A stretch of DNA of 64,000 nt from Halarchaeum rubridurum (GCF_014647115.1 NZ_BMOO01000001.1:1-64000), one strand, 5' to 3'; shown: positions 51,813-60,085, counted from the stretch's first letter. Notes: generated from the sequence alone by a model not told the origin. Numbers and translations are program-made.

Positions 51813-53537
51813 ATGACACGCACGTACGCCGTCGCCGGGAGCGGCGCGGCGGCCGACGCCACGACCGCGGCGCTCGACGACGCCGGCCTCACCGCCGCCG
51901 GCACGGACGGGGGACTCGACGCGATTCCGGACGCGGACGTCGCCGTCGTCGTCGGCCTCGCCGGAAGCGACGGCTTCGCCGCCGCGAACGCCCGCGCGCG
52001 ACGGAGCGAAACGCCGTGGCTCGCCGTCGAGGTCGGCGGCGTCGGCGGCCACCCCATCGCGGACGTGGACGCCGCCGTCGGGGCGTTCACGCCCGACTCG
52101 GGCTGCTTCGCCTGCCTGGAGCGCCGCGTGGCCGCCGCCGACCCCGAGACGACCGCGGAACCGAGCGCCGCCAGGTCGAGCGTCCGGTACGCCGGCGCGC
52201 TCGCCGGCAAGCGCGCGCTCGACCTCCTCGACGGCGCGGCCACCGGCGGCACCGTCGTCGAGGTTCCGCACGCGGAGCGGTCGTTCGCGCCCGCGCCCTT
52301 CTGCGACTGCGCACCGGTCGAACGCTACGGTGACCCCGGCCGCGAGGGCGACGAGACGCCGCTCGACGCGGCGGCCGCGAAGGCCGAGCACGCCGTCGAC
52401 GGTCGCGTCGGCATCATCACGGAGGTCGGCGAGCGCGAGACCTACCCCGTACCGTACTACCTCGCGACGACCTGCGACACCGCCGCGCTCGGCGGCACCG
52501 AGCACCGCGGCCTCGCCGCCGGCGTCGGCCTCGACTGGGACGCCGCGTTCGTGAAGGCCGTCGGCGAGGGCCTCGAGCGATACTGCGCCGCGGCGTACCG
52601 CGAGGGCGACGTCGAACTCGCCAAGCCGACCCACCCGGACGCGCTCGCCCCCGACGCCTTCGTCCGCCCCGACGACGCGCCCGCCGTGACGCGCGACGAC
52701 CCCCTTCGGTTCGTCCCCGGGGTCGCGCTCACCGACGGGAGTGATGCCCTCCTCCCCGCCGAATACGTCCACTTCCCGCCGCCGGAGGAGACGAACCGCC
52801 CCGCGCTCACGACCGGCCTCGGCCTCGGGAACGACCCCGCGGAGGCGCTTCGCTCCGGGCTCTACGAGACCATCGAGCGCGACGCGACGATGCTCGCGTG
52901 GTACTCGACGTTCGACCCGCTCGAAGTCACCGTCGACGACGACGCCTACGAGACGCTCGCGCGCCGCGCCGGCGCGGAGGGCCTCGACGTCACCGCGCTC
53001 CTCTGCACGGCTGACGTCGACGTCCCCGTGCTCGCCGTCGCCGTCCACCGCGAGGACGACTGGCCGCGCTTCGCGCTCGGGAGCGCCGCGAACCTCGACG
53101 CCGTCGCCGCCGCCCGGGGCGCGCTCTGCGAGGCGATTCAGAACTGGATCGAGCTCCGCGACATGGGCCGCGAGCGCGCCGCCGACGAACAGGGCGCGAT
53201 TGGCGACTACGCCGCCCTTCCCCGGGAAGCCCGCGACTTCCTCGACGCCGACGCGACCGTCGCCGCCGCCGACCTCGGCCCCGACTCCGTCCCCGACGGA
53301 ACCGCCGAACTCGACGCCGTCGTCGAACGTGCCGCCGACGCCGGCCTCGACACCTACGCCACCGACATCACGACGCGCGACGTCGCCGACGTCGGCTTCC
53401 GCGCCGTCCGCGTCCTCGCCCCCGACGCCCAACCGCTCTTCTTCGACGACGCCTACTTCGGGGCGCGTGCCCGCGACGTCCCCGAACAGCTGGGGTTCGA
53501 GGCCCGCCTCGACAGACGGCACCACCCGTTCCCCTGA
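51813..53537 (+). CDS. YcaO-family protein with fused N-terminal partner-like domain
   Basis: YcaO enzymes use ATP to phosphorylate amide backbones, making azolines or thioamides, sometimes on RNA-related targets. The 574-residue protein has an N-terminal part of about 150 residues (TYAVAGSGAAADATTAALDD, GCFACLERRV) resembling the E1-like partner of cyclodehydratases, and a C-terminal YcaO with ATP motifs VGEGLERYCAA (251-256), LYETIERDATM (351-356) and GALCEAIQNWIELRD. It ends RRHHPFP, near the Pro-rich end of canonical YcaO. No precursor peptide or dehydrogenase gene is visible. The ATG follows a TTTTTT box about 25 bp upstream. Confidence 0.88.
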   Translation: MTRTYAVAGSGAAADATTAALDDAGLTAAGTDGGLDAIPDADVAVVVGLAGSDGFAAANARARRSETPWLAVEVGGVGGHPIADVDAAVGAFTPDSGCFACLERRVAAADPETTAEPSAARSSVRYAGALAGKRALDLLDGAATGGTVVEVPHAERSFAPAPFCDCAPVERYGDPGREGDETPLDAAAAKAEHAVDGRVGIITEVGERETYPVPYYLATTCDTAALGGTEHRGLAAGVGLDWDAAFVKAVGEGLERYCAAAYREGDVELAKPTHPDALAPDAFVRPDDAPAVTRDDPLRFVPGVALTDGSDALLPAEYVHFPPPEETNRPALTTGLGLGNDPAEALRSGLYETIERDATMLAWYSTFDPLEVTVDDDAYETLARRAGAEGLDVTALLCTADVDVPVLAVAVHREDDWPRFALGSAANLDAVAAARGALCEAIQNWIELRDMGRERAADEQGAIGDYAALPREARDFLDADATVAAADLGPDSVPDGTAELDAVVERAADAGLDTYATDITTRDVADVGFRAVRVLAPDAQPLFFDDAYFGARARDVPEQLGFEARLDRRHHPFP

Positions 53538-53566
53538 AAACTGACGCAGCTGTCGGTTTCGCTCGG

Positions 53567-53646
53567 CCCCGCTCGCTTGTGTGGCGGGCCCTCGCTTCGC
53601 TCGGCCCCGCTCGCGGGTCGTTCCTCCCCGCTCGCTTGTGTGGCGG
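53567..53646. repeat. 21-bp direct repeat between ycaO and the DUF63 gene
   Basis: CCCCGCTCGCTTGTGTGGCG, plus one G, occurs at 53567-53587 and exactly again at 53626-53646, with CTCGCTTCGCTCGG microrepeats between. It lies wholly in the convergent spacer. The second copy runs into the terminator hairpin. Confidence 0.65.
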
Positions 53647-53662
53647 ACGCTTCGCGTCCGCC
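53642..53662. terminator. bidirectional hairpin between ycaO and the DUF63 gene
   Basis: GGCGGACGC-TTC-GCGTCCGCC is a perfect 9-bp stem with a three-base loop. It overlaps the first base of the DUF63 stop codon and lies 105 bp after ycaO, so it could end both convergent transcripts. Confidence 0.5.
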
Positions 53663-54777
53663 TACACCCCGAACGTGGCCCGCAACATATCCCGTGTCCC
53701 CGGCCCGAGACCGACGGCGAGCACGGCGACGAGCAACAACACCGTGTAGCGCGGGTTCTCCTCGTACATCCGCCGGTCGAAGAGCGAGACGACGAGCGTC
53801 GCGGCGGCGATCTTCACGAGGAGGAACGGCCACGCCGCACCTATCGTCTCCGTCACGGACGCCGGGAGCGTCCCGCGCGTGAACTCGACGATGAACTGAT
53901 TCACGGGGTGCTTCGGCGTGAGGTCGTAGGGCAATCCGAGCTCCTGCCCGAAGTCGAGCGCGAGGACGTTCGACGCGCCGTCTATCACGTGCCCGAATAT
54001 CACCACCGCACCCGCGAACCCCGTACCCGAGAGCGCGCCCGGTGCGTAGCGCGTGAGGAGCCAATAGTCCGCGGCGGTGACGCCGAGCGCGATGGCGTAC
54101 GTCAGTATCGTGAAGACCGGGTGGAAGGAGACCGCGGGGTCGACGACGACGAGCGCACAGAGATACGCGAGCGTCGCGCCGAGGAAGAGCGCGCCGAACG
54201 CGAACAGCGGGCGCTCGTACCCCTCTGTCCGGCCCGTTCGCGCGAGCCACACCGCGAGGAGGAGCGCGGCGAGCGTCAGCGCGAAGACCGTGACGTAGAT
54301 AACGGGGCTAATCAAGAGCGCGTTCAGCGGGTAGGTGAGCGCCGACGCGCCCGTGTCGTTCGCGTCCTCGACGACGCGGAGCGCGCCGCCGAACAGCGTG
54401 AACGGGAAGAGCGCGTAGAGGAAGCTGTACTCCTCGCCGACGCCGAGTCGCCGGATGAGGAAGACGACGCCCGTGAGCATGAAGACGAGCGTGAGCGCGT
54501 AGCCGACCTCGGAGACGAGCGTGTAGCCGGGTTCGGCGACGATTCCCGACGCCGTCGCACACCGCGCGTTCTCGTAGAGGAGCGTTCGCGCGCCGCCGTC
54601 CCAGACGGCGCACGCGGCGCTATGCGCGTCCGCGTACACCGGCCCCCAGAAGTAATGCCAGACGAACCCACCGTAGACGCGGTCCGGGAAGGCCAGCGAC
54701 CCCCCGACGAGCGCGACGAGGCCGACGCCGAGGACCGCCGTCCACGCCCGCTCCGCGTCCGTCTCCGGAACCCTCAT
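53662..54777 (-). CDS. DUF63 family membrane protein
   Basis: The 371-residue protein has eight to nine transmembrane helices and the DUF63 features: [23 protein letters not shown] near the start, [44 protein letters not shown] in the middle, and [24 protein letters not shown]. The family is archaeal and uncharacterised. Conserved His and Asp inside the membrane hint at enzymatic or transport activity. It is convergent with ycaO and divergent spacing from its upstream neighbour is 150 bp. Confidence 0.92.
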   Translation of the reverse strand: MRVPETDAERAWTAVLGVGLVALVGGSLAFPDRVYGGFVWHYFWGPVYADAHSAACAVWDGGARTLLYENARCATASGIVAEPGYTLVSEVGYALTLVFMLTGVVFLIRRLGVGEEYSFLYALFPFTLFGGALRVVEDANDTGASALTYPLNALLISPVIYVTVFALTLAALLLAVWLARTGRTEGYERPLFAFGALFLGATLAYLCALVVVDPAVSFHPVFTILTYAIALGVTAADYWLLTRYAPGALSGTGFAGAVVIFGHVIDGASNVLALDFGQELGLPYDLTPKHPVNQFIVEFTRGTLPASVTETIGAAWPFLLVKIAAATLVVSLFDRRMYEENPRYTVLLLVAVLAVGLGPGTRDMLRATFGV

Positions 54778-54927
54778 GGCGAGTACACGGACGAGGCGTC
54801 CCTTACCGATTGCGGTCGCCCGCGGCGCGCGCTGTGCGACACCGGCGCACGACGACTACACGCGTTCCGCCGGACGTGACGGCCACTCGCCACGACGACG
54901 ACCGCTCCCCCGTACGACGCCGGCCGA

Positions 54928-55713
54928 CTACTCCAGCGCCGTCCGCGCCGTCTCGACGAGCGCGTCGTGCGCCTCGCCGTTCGACGCGACGAGCCCCGTC
55001 GCGTCCGGCGTCCAGCGCTCCCCGTGGACGTCCGTCACCGTCCCGCCGGCCGCGCGGACCATCGCCACGCCCGCGACGGTGTCCCACGGGTGGCTCTCCA
55101 CCGCCGACACCGCGCCCTCTATCTGCCCCGCCGCGATCATCGACAGCGTCACCTGCGCGCTCCCGAAGCGCCGCAGGTCGCCGAAGTCCGCGACGATCTC
55201 CGCGCAGACCGCACCGAGGCGCTCCGCCGCCGCGCGCGACCAGCGCAGCGTCGGCGCGACCGTGAAGGCCTCCGGGTCCGTCGTCCCGCTCACCGACACC
55301 GGCTCGCCGTTCAGCGTCGTCTCCTCGCCGTCCGTCACGTAGACGTCGTCGAGCGCCGGTAGGACGTTCGCCGCCGCGACCGCCTCGCCGTCCACCGCCG
55401 ACGCGACGCTCGTCGCCCATATCGGCACCCCGCGCACGAAGTTGTTCGTCCCGTCGATGGGGTCGATGACCCAGCACGGCCCCGACGCCGGAATCTCCTT
55501 CAGCTCGTCCTCCTCCTCGCCGACGATCGCCACCGCGGCGTCCGACTCGCGGATCACGTCGATCACCGCGCGCTGGGCGTCCCGGTCGAACGCCGTCACC
55601 ACGTCCGTCTTCCCGTCCTTCGTCTCGACGTCCATCTGCGTCCGAAAGCCGCCGATGGCCACCTCCGCGCCAGCCGTCGCCGCCGCCTCCGCGACGGCCG
55701 TCTGATCGTCCAT
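54928..55713 (-). CDS. inositol monophosphatase / fructose-1,6-bisphosphatase family phosphatase
   Basis: The 261-residue protein has the IMPase metal motifs: DGKTDVVTAFDRDAQ, VGEEEDE (metal Glu), WVIDPIDGTNNFVRGVP, and HPWDTVAGVAMVRAAGG. Archaeal members often act on both inositol phosphate and fructose bisphosphate. No operon partner is evident; the tRNA-Leu duplication lies upstream. The 150 bp between its stop and the DUF63 start hold no gene. Confidence 0.93.
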   Translation of the reverse strand: MDDQTAVAEAAATAGAEVAIGGFRTQMDVETKDGKTDVVTAFDRDAQRAVIDVIRESDAAVAIVGEEEDELKEIPASGPCWVIDPIDGTNNFVRGVPIWATSVASAVDGEAVAAANVLPALDDVYVTDGEETTLNGEPVSVSGTTDPEAFTVAPTLRWSRAAAERLGAVCAEIVADFGDLRRFGSAQVTLSMIAAGQIEGAVSAVESHPWDTVAGVAMVRAAGGTVTDVHGERWTPDATGLVASNGEAHDALVETARTALE

Positions 55714-55864
55714 ACCGACGACACCCGCGCGGCCGGCAAAGGGGTTCGGGTCGACTCCGACGAACGGCCGGCGTCGTCACTCTGTGTGGTGCGTTTCGTG
55801 AGGAAGGTTGTGCGAGGGAAGTCCGTCCTGGACTTCCGCACGATGGGTGCGTCGCCGCACCGTG

Positions 55865-55979
55865 ACGTGCGAGGGAAGGGATTCGAACCACGGTCGGAGG
55901 GGACCTCCTCCCTGATTCGAACCCTCCGCGCACCGTCACAGGGCGACGCCCTGAACGTGCGAGGGAAGGGATTCGAACC
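55865..55979. repeat. 25-bp duplication of the tRNA-Leu(CAA) 3' end
   Basis: ACGTGCGAGGGAAGGGATTC, extended to GAACC, is present at 55955-55979 (discriminator, acceptor and T arm of the tRNA plus three flanking bases) and exactly again at 55865-55889. Further fragments are GATTCGAACCCTC at 55914-55926 and TGCGAGGGAAG at 55811-55821. The spacer 55714-55957 has no gene. Repeats of a tRNA 3' end are typical leftovers of integrase-mediated insertion. Confidence 0.7.
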
Positions 55980-56042
55980 CTCGAACCTCTACAGGAACGG
56001 ATCTTGAGTCCGTCGCCGTTGGCCGAGCTTGGCTACCCTCGC
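55958..56042 (-). tRNA. tRNA-Leu (anticodon CAA)
   Basis: The 85-nt gene has acceptor stem GCGAGGG/CCCTCGC with discriminator A, anticodon arm ACGGA-CTCAAGA-TCCGT with CAA reading UUG, a long variable arm and the T arm GAGGGTTCGAATCCCTT. CCA is not encoded. A TATA box (TTAATA on its strand, 56071-56077) lies about 30 bp upstream. Confidence 0.95.
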
Positions 56043-56091
56043 GCGCAGTTCGTGGATGGATTCGGGAGGGTATTAACGCCCCGATTCGCGC

Positions 56092-56586
56092 TCACTCGAC
56101 GCGCTCCGCGTACGCGCGGTCCCGGTCGTCCGCGACGGGCTGTTCGCCGTCGAGTGTGACTCGCCACCCGTCGATTTCGGTGGGGTCGTCGAGCGCGGCG
56201 TCGAGCGTCTCGCGGACGTCCCGGACGTCCACGCCGTAGTAGTCGACCGGCACGCCCGCGAGGTATTGGCGGGCCGTCCCGAACAGCGAGCGCATCCCCT
56301 CGTCGTCCTCGAAGTCGACGCGCTTGTACGCGCCCGCGGCGACCTGCACCAGCCCGTGCAGGTAGGCGCTCTCCATCGTCCCGCGCCCGTAGTTGTACCA
56401 CTCCGCCTCGAAGCAGTCGTGGGCGGCGTGGTAGTCGCCCGCGTTGTAGAGCCGGACGCCGTGGACGACCGCGCGGCGCAGCGTCCCGTGCGCCCAGCCG
56501 TTCGACGCGCGACGCTCGCGCGACCAGCCGGCGGGCGAGGAGCCGATGGGCGGCGCGACGGCGTCGTCGCGTGTGTGGTCGTCCAC
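56092..56586 (-). CDS. DUF309 family protein
   Basis: The 164-residue protein carries the DUF309 core: [25 protein letters not shown], then [23 protein letters not shown] and LFGTARQYL, a TPR-like helical bundle with conserved His, Asp, Cys and Glu. Family function is unknown; a role as metal-dependent hydrolase has been suggested only from these residues. The first 30 residues are variable, so a shorter start is possible. Confidence 0.88.
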   Translation of the reverse strand: MDDHTRDDAVAPPIGSSPAGWSRERRASNGWAHGTLRRAVVHGVRLYNAGDYHAAHDCFEAEWYNYGRGTMESAYLHGLVQVAAGAYKRVDFEDDEGMRSLFGTARQYLAGVPVDYYGVDVRDVRETLDAALDDPTEIDGWRVTLDGEQPVADDRDRAYAERVE

Positions 56587-56683
56587 GGCGGGTTCGCGCG
56601 ACGCTACCGGCTCGCGCGCCCTAACCGTGTCGGTGGGGCGGCCGCCGAAGGCGACTTGAGCGCGGGCCCCCTATCGCCCCCAA

Positions 56684-57523
56684 ATGCGAGTAGCACAACT
56701 GGGCGAGGGCACGCCCGAAGTGGCCGTCGTCGCCGGCATCCACGGCGACGAGCCCTGCGGCGTCCGCGCCGTCGAGCGCCTCGAAGCCGACGACCCGGCG
56801 GTCGAACGACCCGTGAAGCTCGTCGTCGCCAACGAGCGCGCGCTCGACCGCGGCGTCCGCTACGTCGACGCCGACCTGAACCGCTCGTTCGGCGAGGACG
56901 TCCCCGAAGACGCCCACGAGCGCCGGCTCGCAGAAGCCCTCGCCGACGAGATCGAGGGGACGACCGCGCTCTCGATCCACTCGACGCAGAGCCACGCCGA
57001 CCCGTTCGCCGTCTCCGACGGCCGACAGGAGCACGTCCAGCGGATCGTCCCGCGCCTCTCCGTCGCCGCCCTCGTCGACGTCGAGGAGTTCGGCGGCGGC
57101 CGCCTCTTCGCCGCGGACGCCGACATCGTCGAGGTCGAAGCCGGCCTCCAGGGGTCCGAGACCGCAGCCGAGAACGCCTACACGCTCGCACGCGAATTTC
57201 TCACCGTCACGGGCGTCCTCCCCGGCGACACCGTCCCGCGCGAGATTCCGACGTTCCACATGGGCGAGCCGATCCCGAAACCCCCCGCCGACGAGTACGA
57301 GGTGTTCGTCGAGAACTTCCAGCGCGTCGAGGAAGGCGAGACCTTCGCGGCCGCGGACGGCGACCCGCTCGTCGCCGACGACCCCTTCTGGCCCGTCCTC
57401 CTCTCCCCCTACGGCTACGAGAACCAGTTCGGCTACGAGGGCGAACCCGCCCCCAACATCGGTCAGTCGCCCTCCGAGGGCGCGAACTCCACGAGCGTCA
57501 GCTCCCGGTCGAGCGCGCAGTAA
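56684..57523 (+). CDS. succinylglutamate desuccinylase / aspartoacylase family protein
   Basis: The 279-residue protein is an M14-related zinc deacylase: VAGIHGDEPCGVRAVERLE (zinc His and Glu), VDADLNRSFGE, ALSIHSTQSHADPF (third zinc ligand) and later VEVEAGLQGS (catalytic Glu). The C-terminal beta part reads DEYEVFVENFQRVEEGETFA and NQFGYEGEPAPN. The acyl amino acid it cleaves is unknown. Its last 61 bases overlap the convergent UPF0179 gene. Confidence 0.9.
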   Translation: MRVAQLGEGTPEVAVVAGIHGDEPCGVRAVERLEADDPAVERPVKLVVANERALDRGVRYVDADLNRSFGEDVPEDAHERRLAEALADEIEGTTALSIHSTQSHADPFAVSDGRQEHVQRIVPRLSVAALVDVEEFGGGRLFAADADIVEVEAGLQGSETAAENAYTLAREFLTVTGVLPGDTVPREIPTFHMGEPIPKPPADEYEVFVENFQRVEEGETFAAADGDPLVADDPFWPVLLSPYGYENQFGYEGEPAPNIGQSPSEGANSTSVSSRSSAQ

Positions 57524-57909
57524 TCCTGCGGCGGGTCGCCGCGAATCTCGTCGATCTTGTACTCCGCGTCCATCTCGGCACCCTTCGGCACGCAGTACTC
57601 GTGGCCCGGACAGTCGACGTGCGGACACGACCCCGCGAGCTTCCCCTTCGACCCCGCGTACGCGCCCTTCGAGGGCACCTGTGCGGTTATCGACGCTGGT
57701 TCGACCTCGACGGCGCGCACGCCCCCGTCGTGGACCGCACAGTCGAGCGTCTGCCCGCCGTCTCGGACGTCCGTCACCTCGTAGCGGACGCCCTCCGAGA
57801 GCGTGAGACACTGCTTGCGGTACGGGCAGCCCTCGCAGGCGTCCGACTCGCCCCGATAGACGAACTCGGTGCCCTCGTCGGCGAGCGCCGTCCCGAGGAG
57901 CGTGATCAT
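57463..57909 (-). CDS. UPF0179 family protein
   Basis: The 148-residue protein has eight cysteines: ACEGCPYRKQCLTL near residue 25, DCAVHDGG, SCPHVDCPGHEYCVPKGA near residue 95, and YCALDREL. This pattern, suited to an iron-sulfur cluster or zinc, and the length fit archaeal UPF0179, whose role is unknown. It overlaps the end of the aspartoacylase-like gene tail to tail. The 150 bp upstream contain CTCGTCGTCCACC microrepeats only. Confidence 0.92.
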   Translation of the reverse strand: MITLLGTALADEGTEFVYRGESDACEGCPYRKQCLTLSEGVRYEVTDVRDGGQTLDCAVHDGGVRAVEVEPASITAQVPSKGAYAGSKGKLAGSCPHVDCPGHEYCVPKGAEMDAEYKIDEIRGDPPQDYCALDRELTLVEFAPSEGD

Positions 57910-58061
57910 ACGCGTACGACGTCCCGGGGGCGGTTAAGCCTCCCGTCGCGCCCCTCGCCGACTCCGCACCGCACCCGTCGGCCAGCCGTCCGCCGCGCTC
58001 GCCGTCCACCACACTCGTCGTCCACCGCGCTCAGTACGCTCGCCACACTCCACACCCTCAC

Positions 58062-58445
58062 CTATCCGGTCAGCTCCGCGAGCCGCGCCAGATACGCCTC
58101 CGGGGGTTGCGTCGCGTACACGTCGTCGAACGCGACCTCGCCCCGCGCGAACCGCTCGGCGGCCGCGACCGCCGCCTCCACCGCCGCCGCGCGCGTCTCG
58201 TGACTCGACTCCAGCGCGCGGACGTGCACCTCCGGCTCCAGCGTGCACGCGACGTGCCACCCGTCGCTCGCCGCGCCACCGCGACGCATCGGCACGTCCG
58301 GCGACCGCGTCGAGACGTAGAGCGTCGGCAGATGCGCCGCGTCGTACGCCTCCCCCTCGAAGACGTCCGGCCGGAAGACGAGCACCGCCCGCCCACCGTC
58401 GTCGTGCCACACCGCCCACCCCTCGGGCAGGTCCTCGAACGACAT
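58062..58445 (-). CDS. conserved haloarchaeal protein, DUF5820-like
   Basis: The 127-residue protein begins MSFEDLPEGWAVWHDDGGRAVLVFRPDVFEGEAYDAAHLPTLYVS and ends with a helical AAVEAAVAAAERFARGEVAFDDVYATQPPEAYLARLAELTG. The ATG at 58445 starts the conserved part; the same frame runs on upstream but as Arg/Gly-rich sequence antisense to the next membrane gene. Function unknown. Confidence 0.75.
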   Translation of the reverse strand: MSFEDLPEGWAVWHDDGGRAVLVFRPDVFEGEAYDAAHLPTLYVSTRSPDVPMRRGGAASDGWHVACTLEPEVHVRALESSHETRAAAVEAAVAAAERFARGEVAFDDVYATQPPEAYLARLAELTG

Positions 58446-58483
58446 ACCCGAGCGTGCGCCGCGACGCCGGGTAGCCCTGTCGG

Positions 58484-58861
58484 TCACGTGTCGACGTCCG
58501 CGTCCGTCCACGCGATTCCGCGAGACGCCAACACCGCCACGGCGAGGCCGAACGCGACGACCCAGGCGAGGACCGACACCCCGACGGACTCCGGCGCCAA
58601 ACCGACCCGACCCGCGACCCACCGCCCGACGCCGAACCCGAGGAGCGTCAACAGACCGAGCGTCCACACCGCCTCCGGCCGCACTTCCGGCACCGACACG
58701 AGCGCCACCGCCGCGACACCCGCCGACACGACACCGTTCGCTATCGGCGCGTTCAACACCCCGACGACCGGCGACGCCACCGGCATCACCAGACCCGCGA
58801 GCACGAGCGACAGCGCGAACCAGAGGCTGACGAACCGACCGAGCGCTCGCAGGGGAGGCAT
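58484..58861 (-). CDS. four-helix membrane protein, function unknown
   Basis: The 125-residue hydrophobic protein has about four helices (LWFALSLVLAGLVMPVASPVV, NGVVSAGVAAVALVSV, VWTLGLLTLLGFGVGRWVAG, VLAWVVAFGLAVAVLAS). The ATG has GTTTTTG about 28 bp upstream on its strand. It lies between tRNA-Glu and the DUF5820-like gene on the same strand. No family is recognised. Confidence 0.7.
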   Translation of the reverse strand: MPPLRALGRFVSLWFALSLVLAGLVMPVASPVVGVLNAPIANGVVSAGVAAVALVSVPEVRPEAVWTLGLLTLLGFGVGRWVAGRVGLAPESVGVSVLAWVVAFGLAVAVLASRGIAWTDADVDT

Positions 58862-58935
58862 TGACGTCGACCACGCACTGCCACGACAAAAACGCTCAGC
58901 CGTCGCTCACCGAATAGCGTCGTGAGGAAGTGGAG

Positions 58936-59055
58936 TGCTCGGTCAGGGATTTGAACCCTGGTCGTCGGCTGTCTTCGAAACCAAGCCGGTTTATTTCAGG
59001 CCGGCTTGGATTTCACGAAAGGCCAACATGATTGGCCGGACTACACCAACCGAGC
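58936..59055 (-). tRNA. tRNA-Glu (anticodon UUC) interrupted by a 45-nt intron
   Basis: The acceptor stem is GCTCGGT/ACCGAGC with discriminator A, the D arm follows, and the anticodon arm becomes TTGGC-CTTTCGA-GCCGA (anticodon UUC) only after the intron is removed. The T arm is CCAGGGTTCAAATCCCTGA. The exons are 40 and 35 nt, giving a 75-nt mature tRNA. The gene lies just downstream of an HNH endonuclease gene on the same strand. Confidence 0.95.
58971..59015 (-). other. archaeal tRNA intron in tRNA-Glu (BHB type)
   Basis: The intron begins TGAAATCC and ends CGAAGAC, inserted at the canonical position 37/38. A bulge-helix-bulge can be drawn: central helix CTTT/GAAG, bulges CG|T and AC|A each cut after the second base, and an adjoining helix GAAA/TTTC. 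The interior is a hairpin CCAAGCCGG-11 nt-CCGGCTTGG. Haloarchaeal introns are best known from tRNA-Trp and elongator tRNA-Met, so this host is unusual. Confidence 0.9.
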
Positions 59056-59063
59056 GCATTCGA

Positions 59064-59087
59064 TTTTTCCCGCGGGGAAATAATAAA
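59064..59087 (-). promoter_or_regulatory. TATA box and dyad of tRNA-Glu
   Basis: On the minus strand TTTATTA (59081-59087) lies about 28 bp ahead of the tRNA 5' end. TTTCCC-3 bp-GGGAAA lies between them. The TATA box sits between the HNH stop and the tRNA, so the tRNA does not depend on the HNH transcript. Confidence 0.55.
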
Positions 59088-59118
59088 CCCGTCGAACCGC
59101 GGTGTCCCTGCGTGATCT

Positions 59119-59790
59119 TCACAAGGGTCTCTCGACCCGCTCGACGTCGATGAGGCCGTGCTCGGCCTTGACGTGACAGCGCTGACAGAGGAGCACGAGG
59201 TTCCGATGGGCATGGGCGTCCGAGACGTCGGGTCGATCCCACACCCGAAAGAGCCGAACTGGAACGAGATGATGGACTTCGAGGTCGTACTCCGAGCCAT
59301 CACCACCACAGTGCTGGCACACCTCGTCGCGGTTCCGGACGTACTCACGGGCATCCGCCCATCCCGCACCGTAGAGTGGTGACCCGTCGTTCTCCCACTC
59401 CGGATTCGGATGCCCCAAGTGCCCCTCGCTCATCCGGCGCCGCGTCTCCGCGCTCTTCGAACGGCCCGCCAACGAGTCACCGATACGCTCGCGGACATCG
59501 TCCGGGACGGTCGTCCCGCGCTTCGCGTCGGCGAGTCTCTCGCGCGTCTCCGCGTCGAACTCGCGGCCCCGCATCGACTCGGAGATGCGCGCTCGCACCT
59601 CGTCGTCGCGTTCGCGCCCGTACAGCCCGTGGTTCTCGCCCGCGACGTCGCGGGTCTCGATACCGTGACGGTTCATCCACCGCCGTATCGTGCGCGGCGT
59701 GACGTCGCACGCCTCGGCGAGTCCGCGTTGCGTCCGGCCGCGCTCGACGTACTGCTCGCGGAGCCAGTCGGCGTCCCGATAGTCGTTCAC
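59119..59790 (-). CDS. HNH homing-endonuclease-like protein with HTH and NUMOD3 repeats
   Basis: The 223-residue protein starts with an HTH (RGLAEACDVTPRTIRRWMNRHGI), continues with four NUMOD3-like DNA-binding repeats (VRARISESMRGREF, TRERLADAKRGTT, VRERIGDSLAGRS, TRRRMSEGHLGHP) and ends with an HNH nuclease: CQHCGG, EVHHLVP, RNLVLLCQRCH. NUMOD3 is typical of phage and intron homing endonucleases. The GTG at 59790 is preferred because the conserved DYRDADWLREQYVERG starts there; an ATG at 59931 adds 47 residues. It lies 63 bp upstream of the intron-bearing tRNA-Glu, same strand, which suggests a mobile element aimed at this locus. Confidence 0.88.
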   Translation of the reverse strand: MNDYRDADWLREQYVERGRTQRGLAEACDVTPRTIRRWMNRHGIETRDVAGENHGLYGRERDDEVRARISESMRGREFDAETRERLADAKRGTTVPDDVRERIGDSLAGRSKSAETRRRMSEGHLGHPNPEWENDGSPLYGAGWADAREYVRNRDEVCQHCGGDGSEYDLEVHHLVPVRLFRVWDRPDVSDAHAHRNLVLLCQRCHVKAEHGLIDVERVERPL

Positions 59791-60085
59791 GAACTCGACA
59801 GGAACGCGATTGTATTGGCCGTATTCGTTGTTTTCTAACGCGTTCGCGGCCGAACTCCCTGACGAATCGTCGACCCGCTTCCGGGTATTTCGTTCACGTC
59901 GGCGAGCGAGAGAAGAAGAGCCGCGCGGCACGCGGGTCCGGAGCCAGACGACCCCGGGCGGGCTGAACCGACCAGCTGCGCGGCGATATGGCGAGCGATA
60001 CCGTGGCGCTCGCTACCACCCCGTTCTCGGCAACGCCGAGCGGTTCCGGGGTTCCTTTACCCCCCGCGTTCGTCCCTTCGACGTA

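Noticed and set aside
59810..60085. N-terminal extension of the MFS permease
   Set aside because: The extension lies antisense to the HNH gene's upstream part, has no conserved sequence, and a TATA-like box supports the ATG at 60086.
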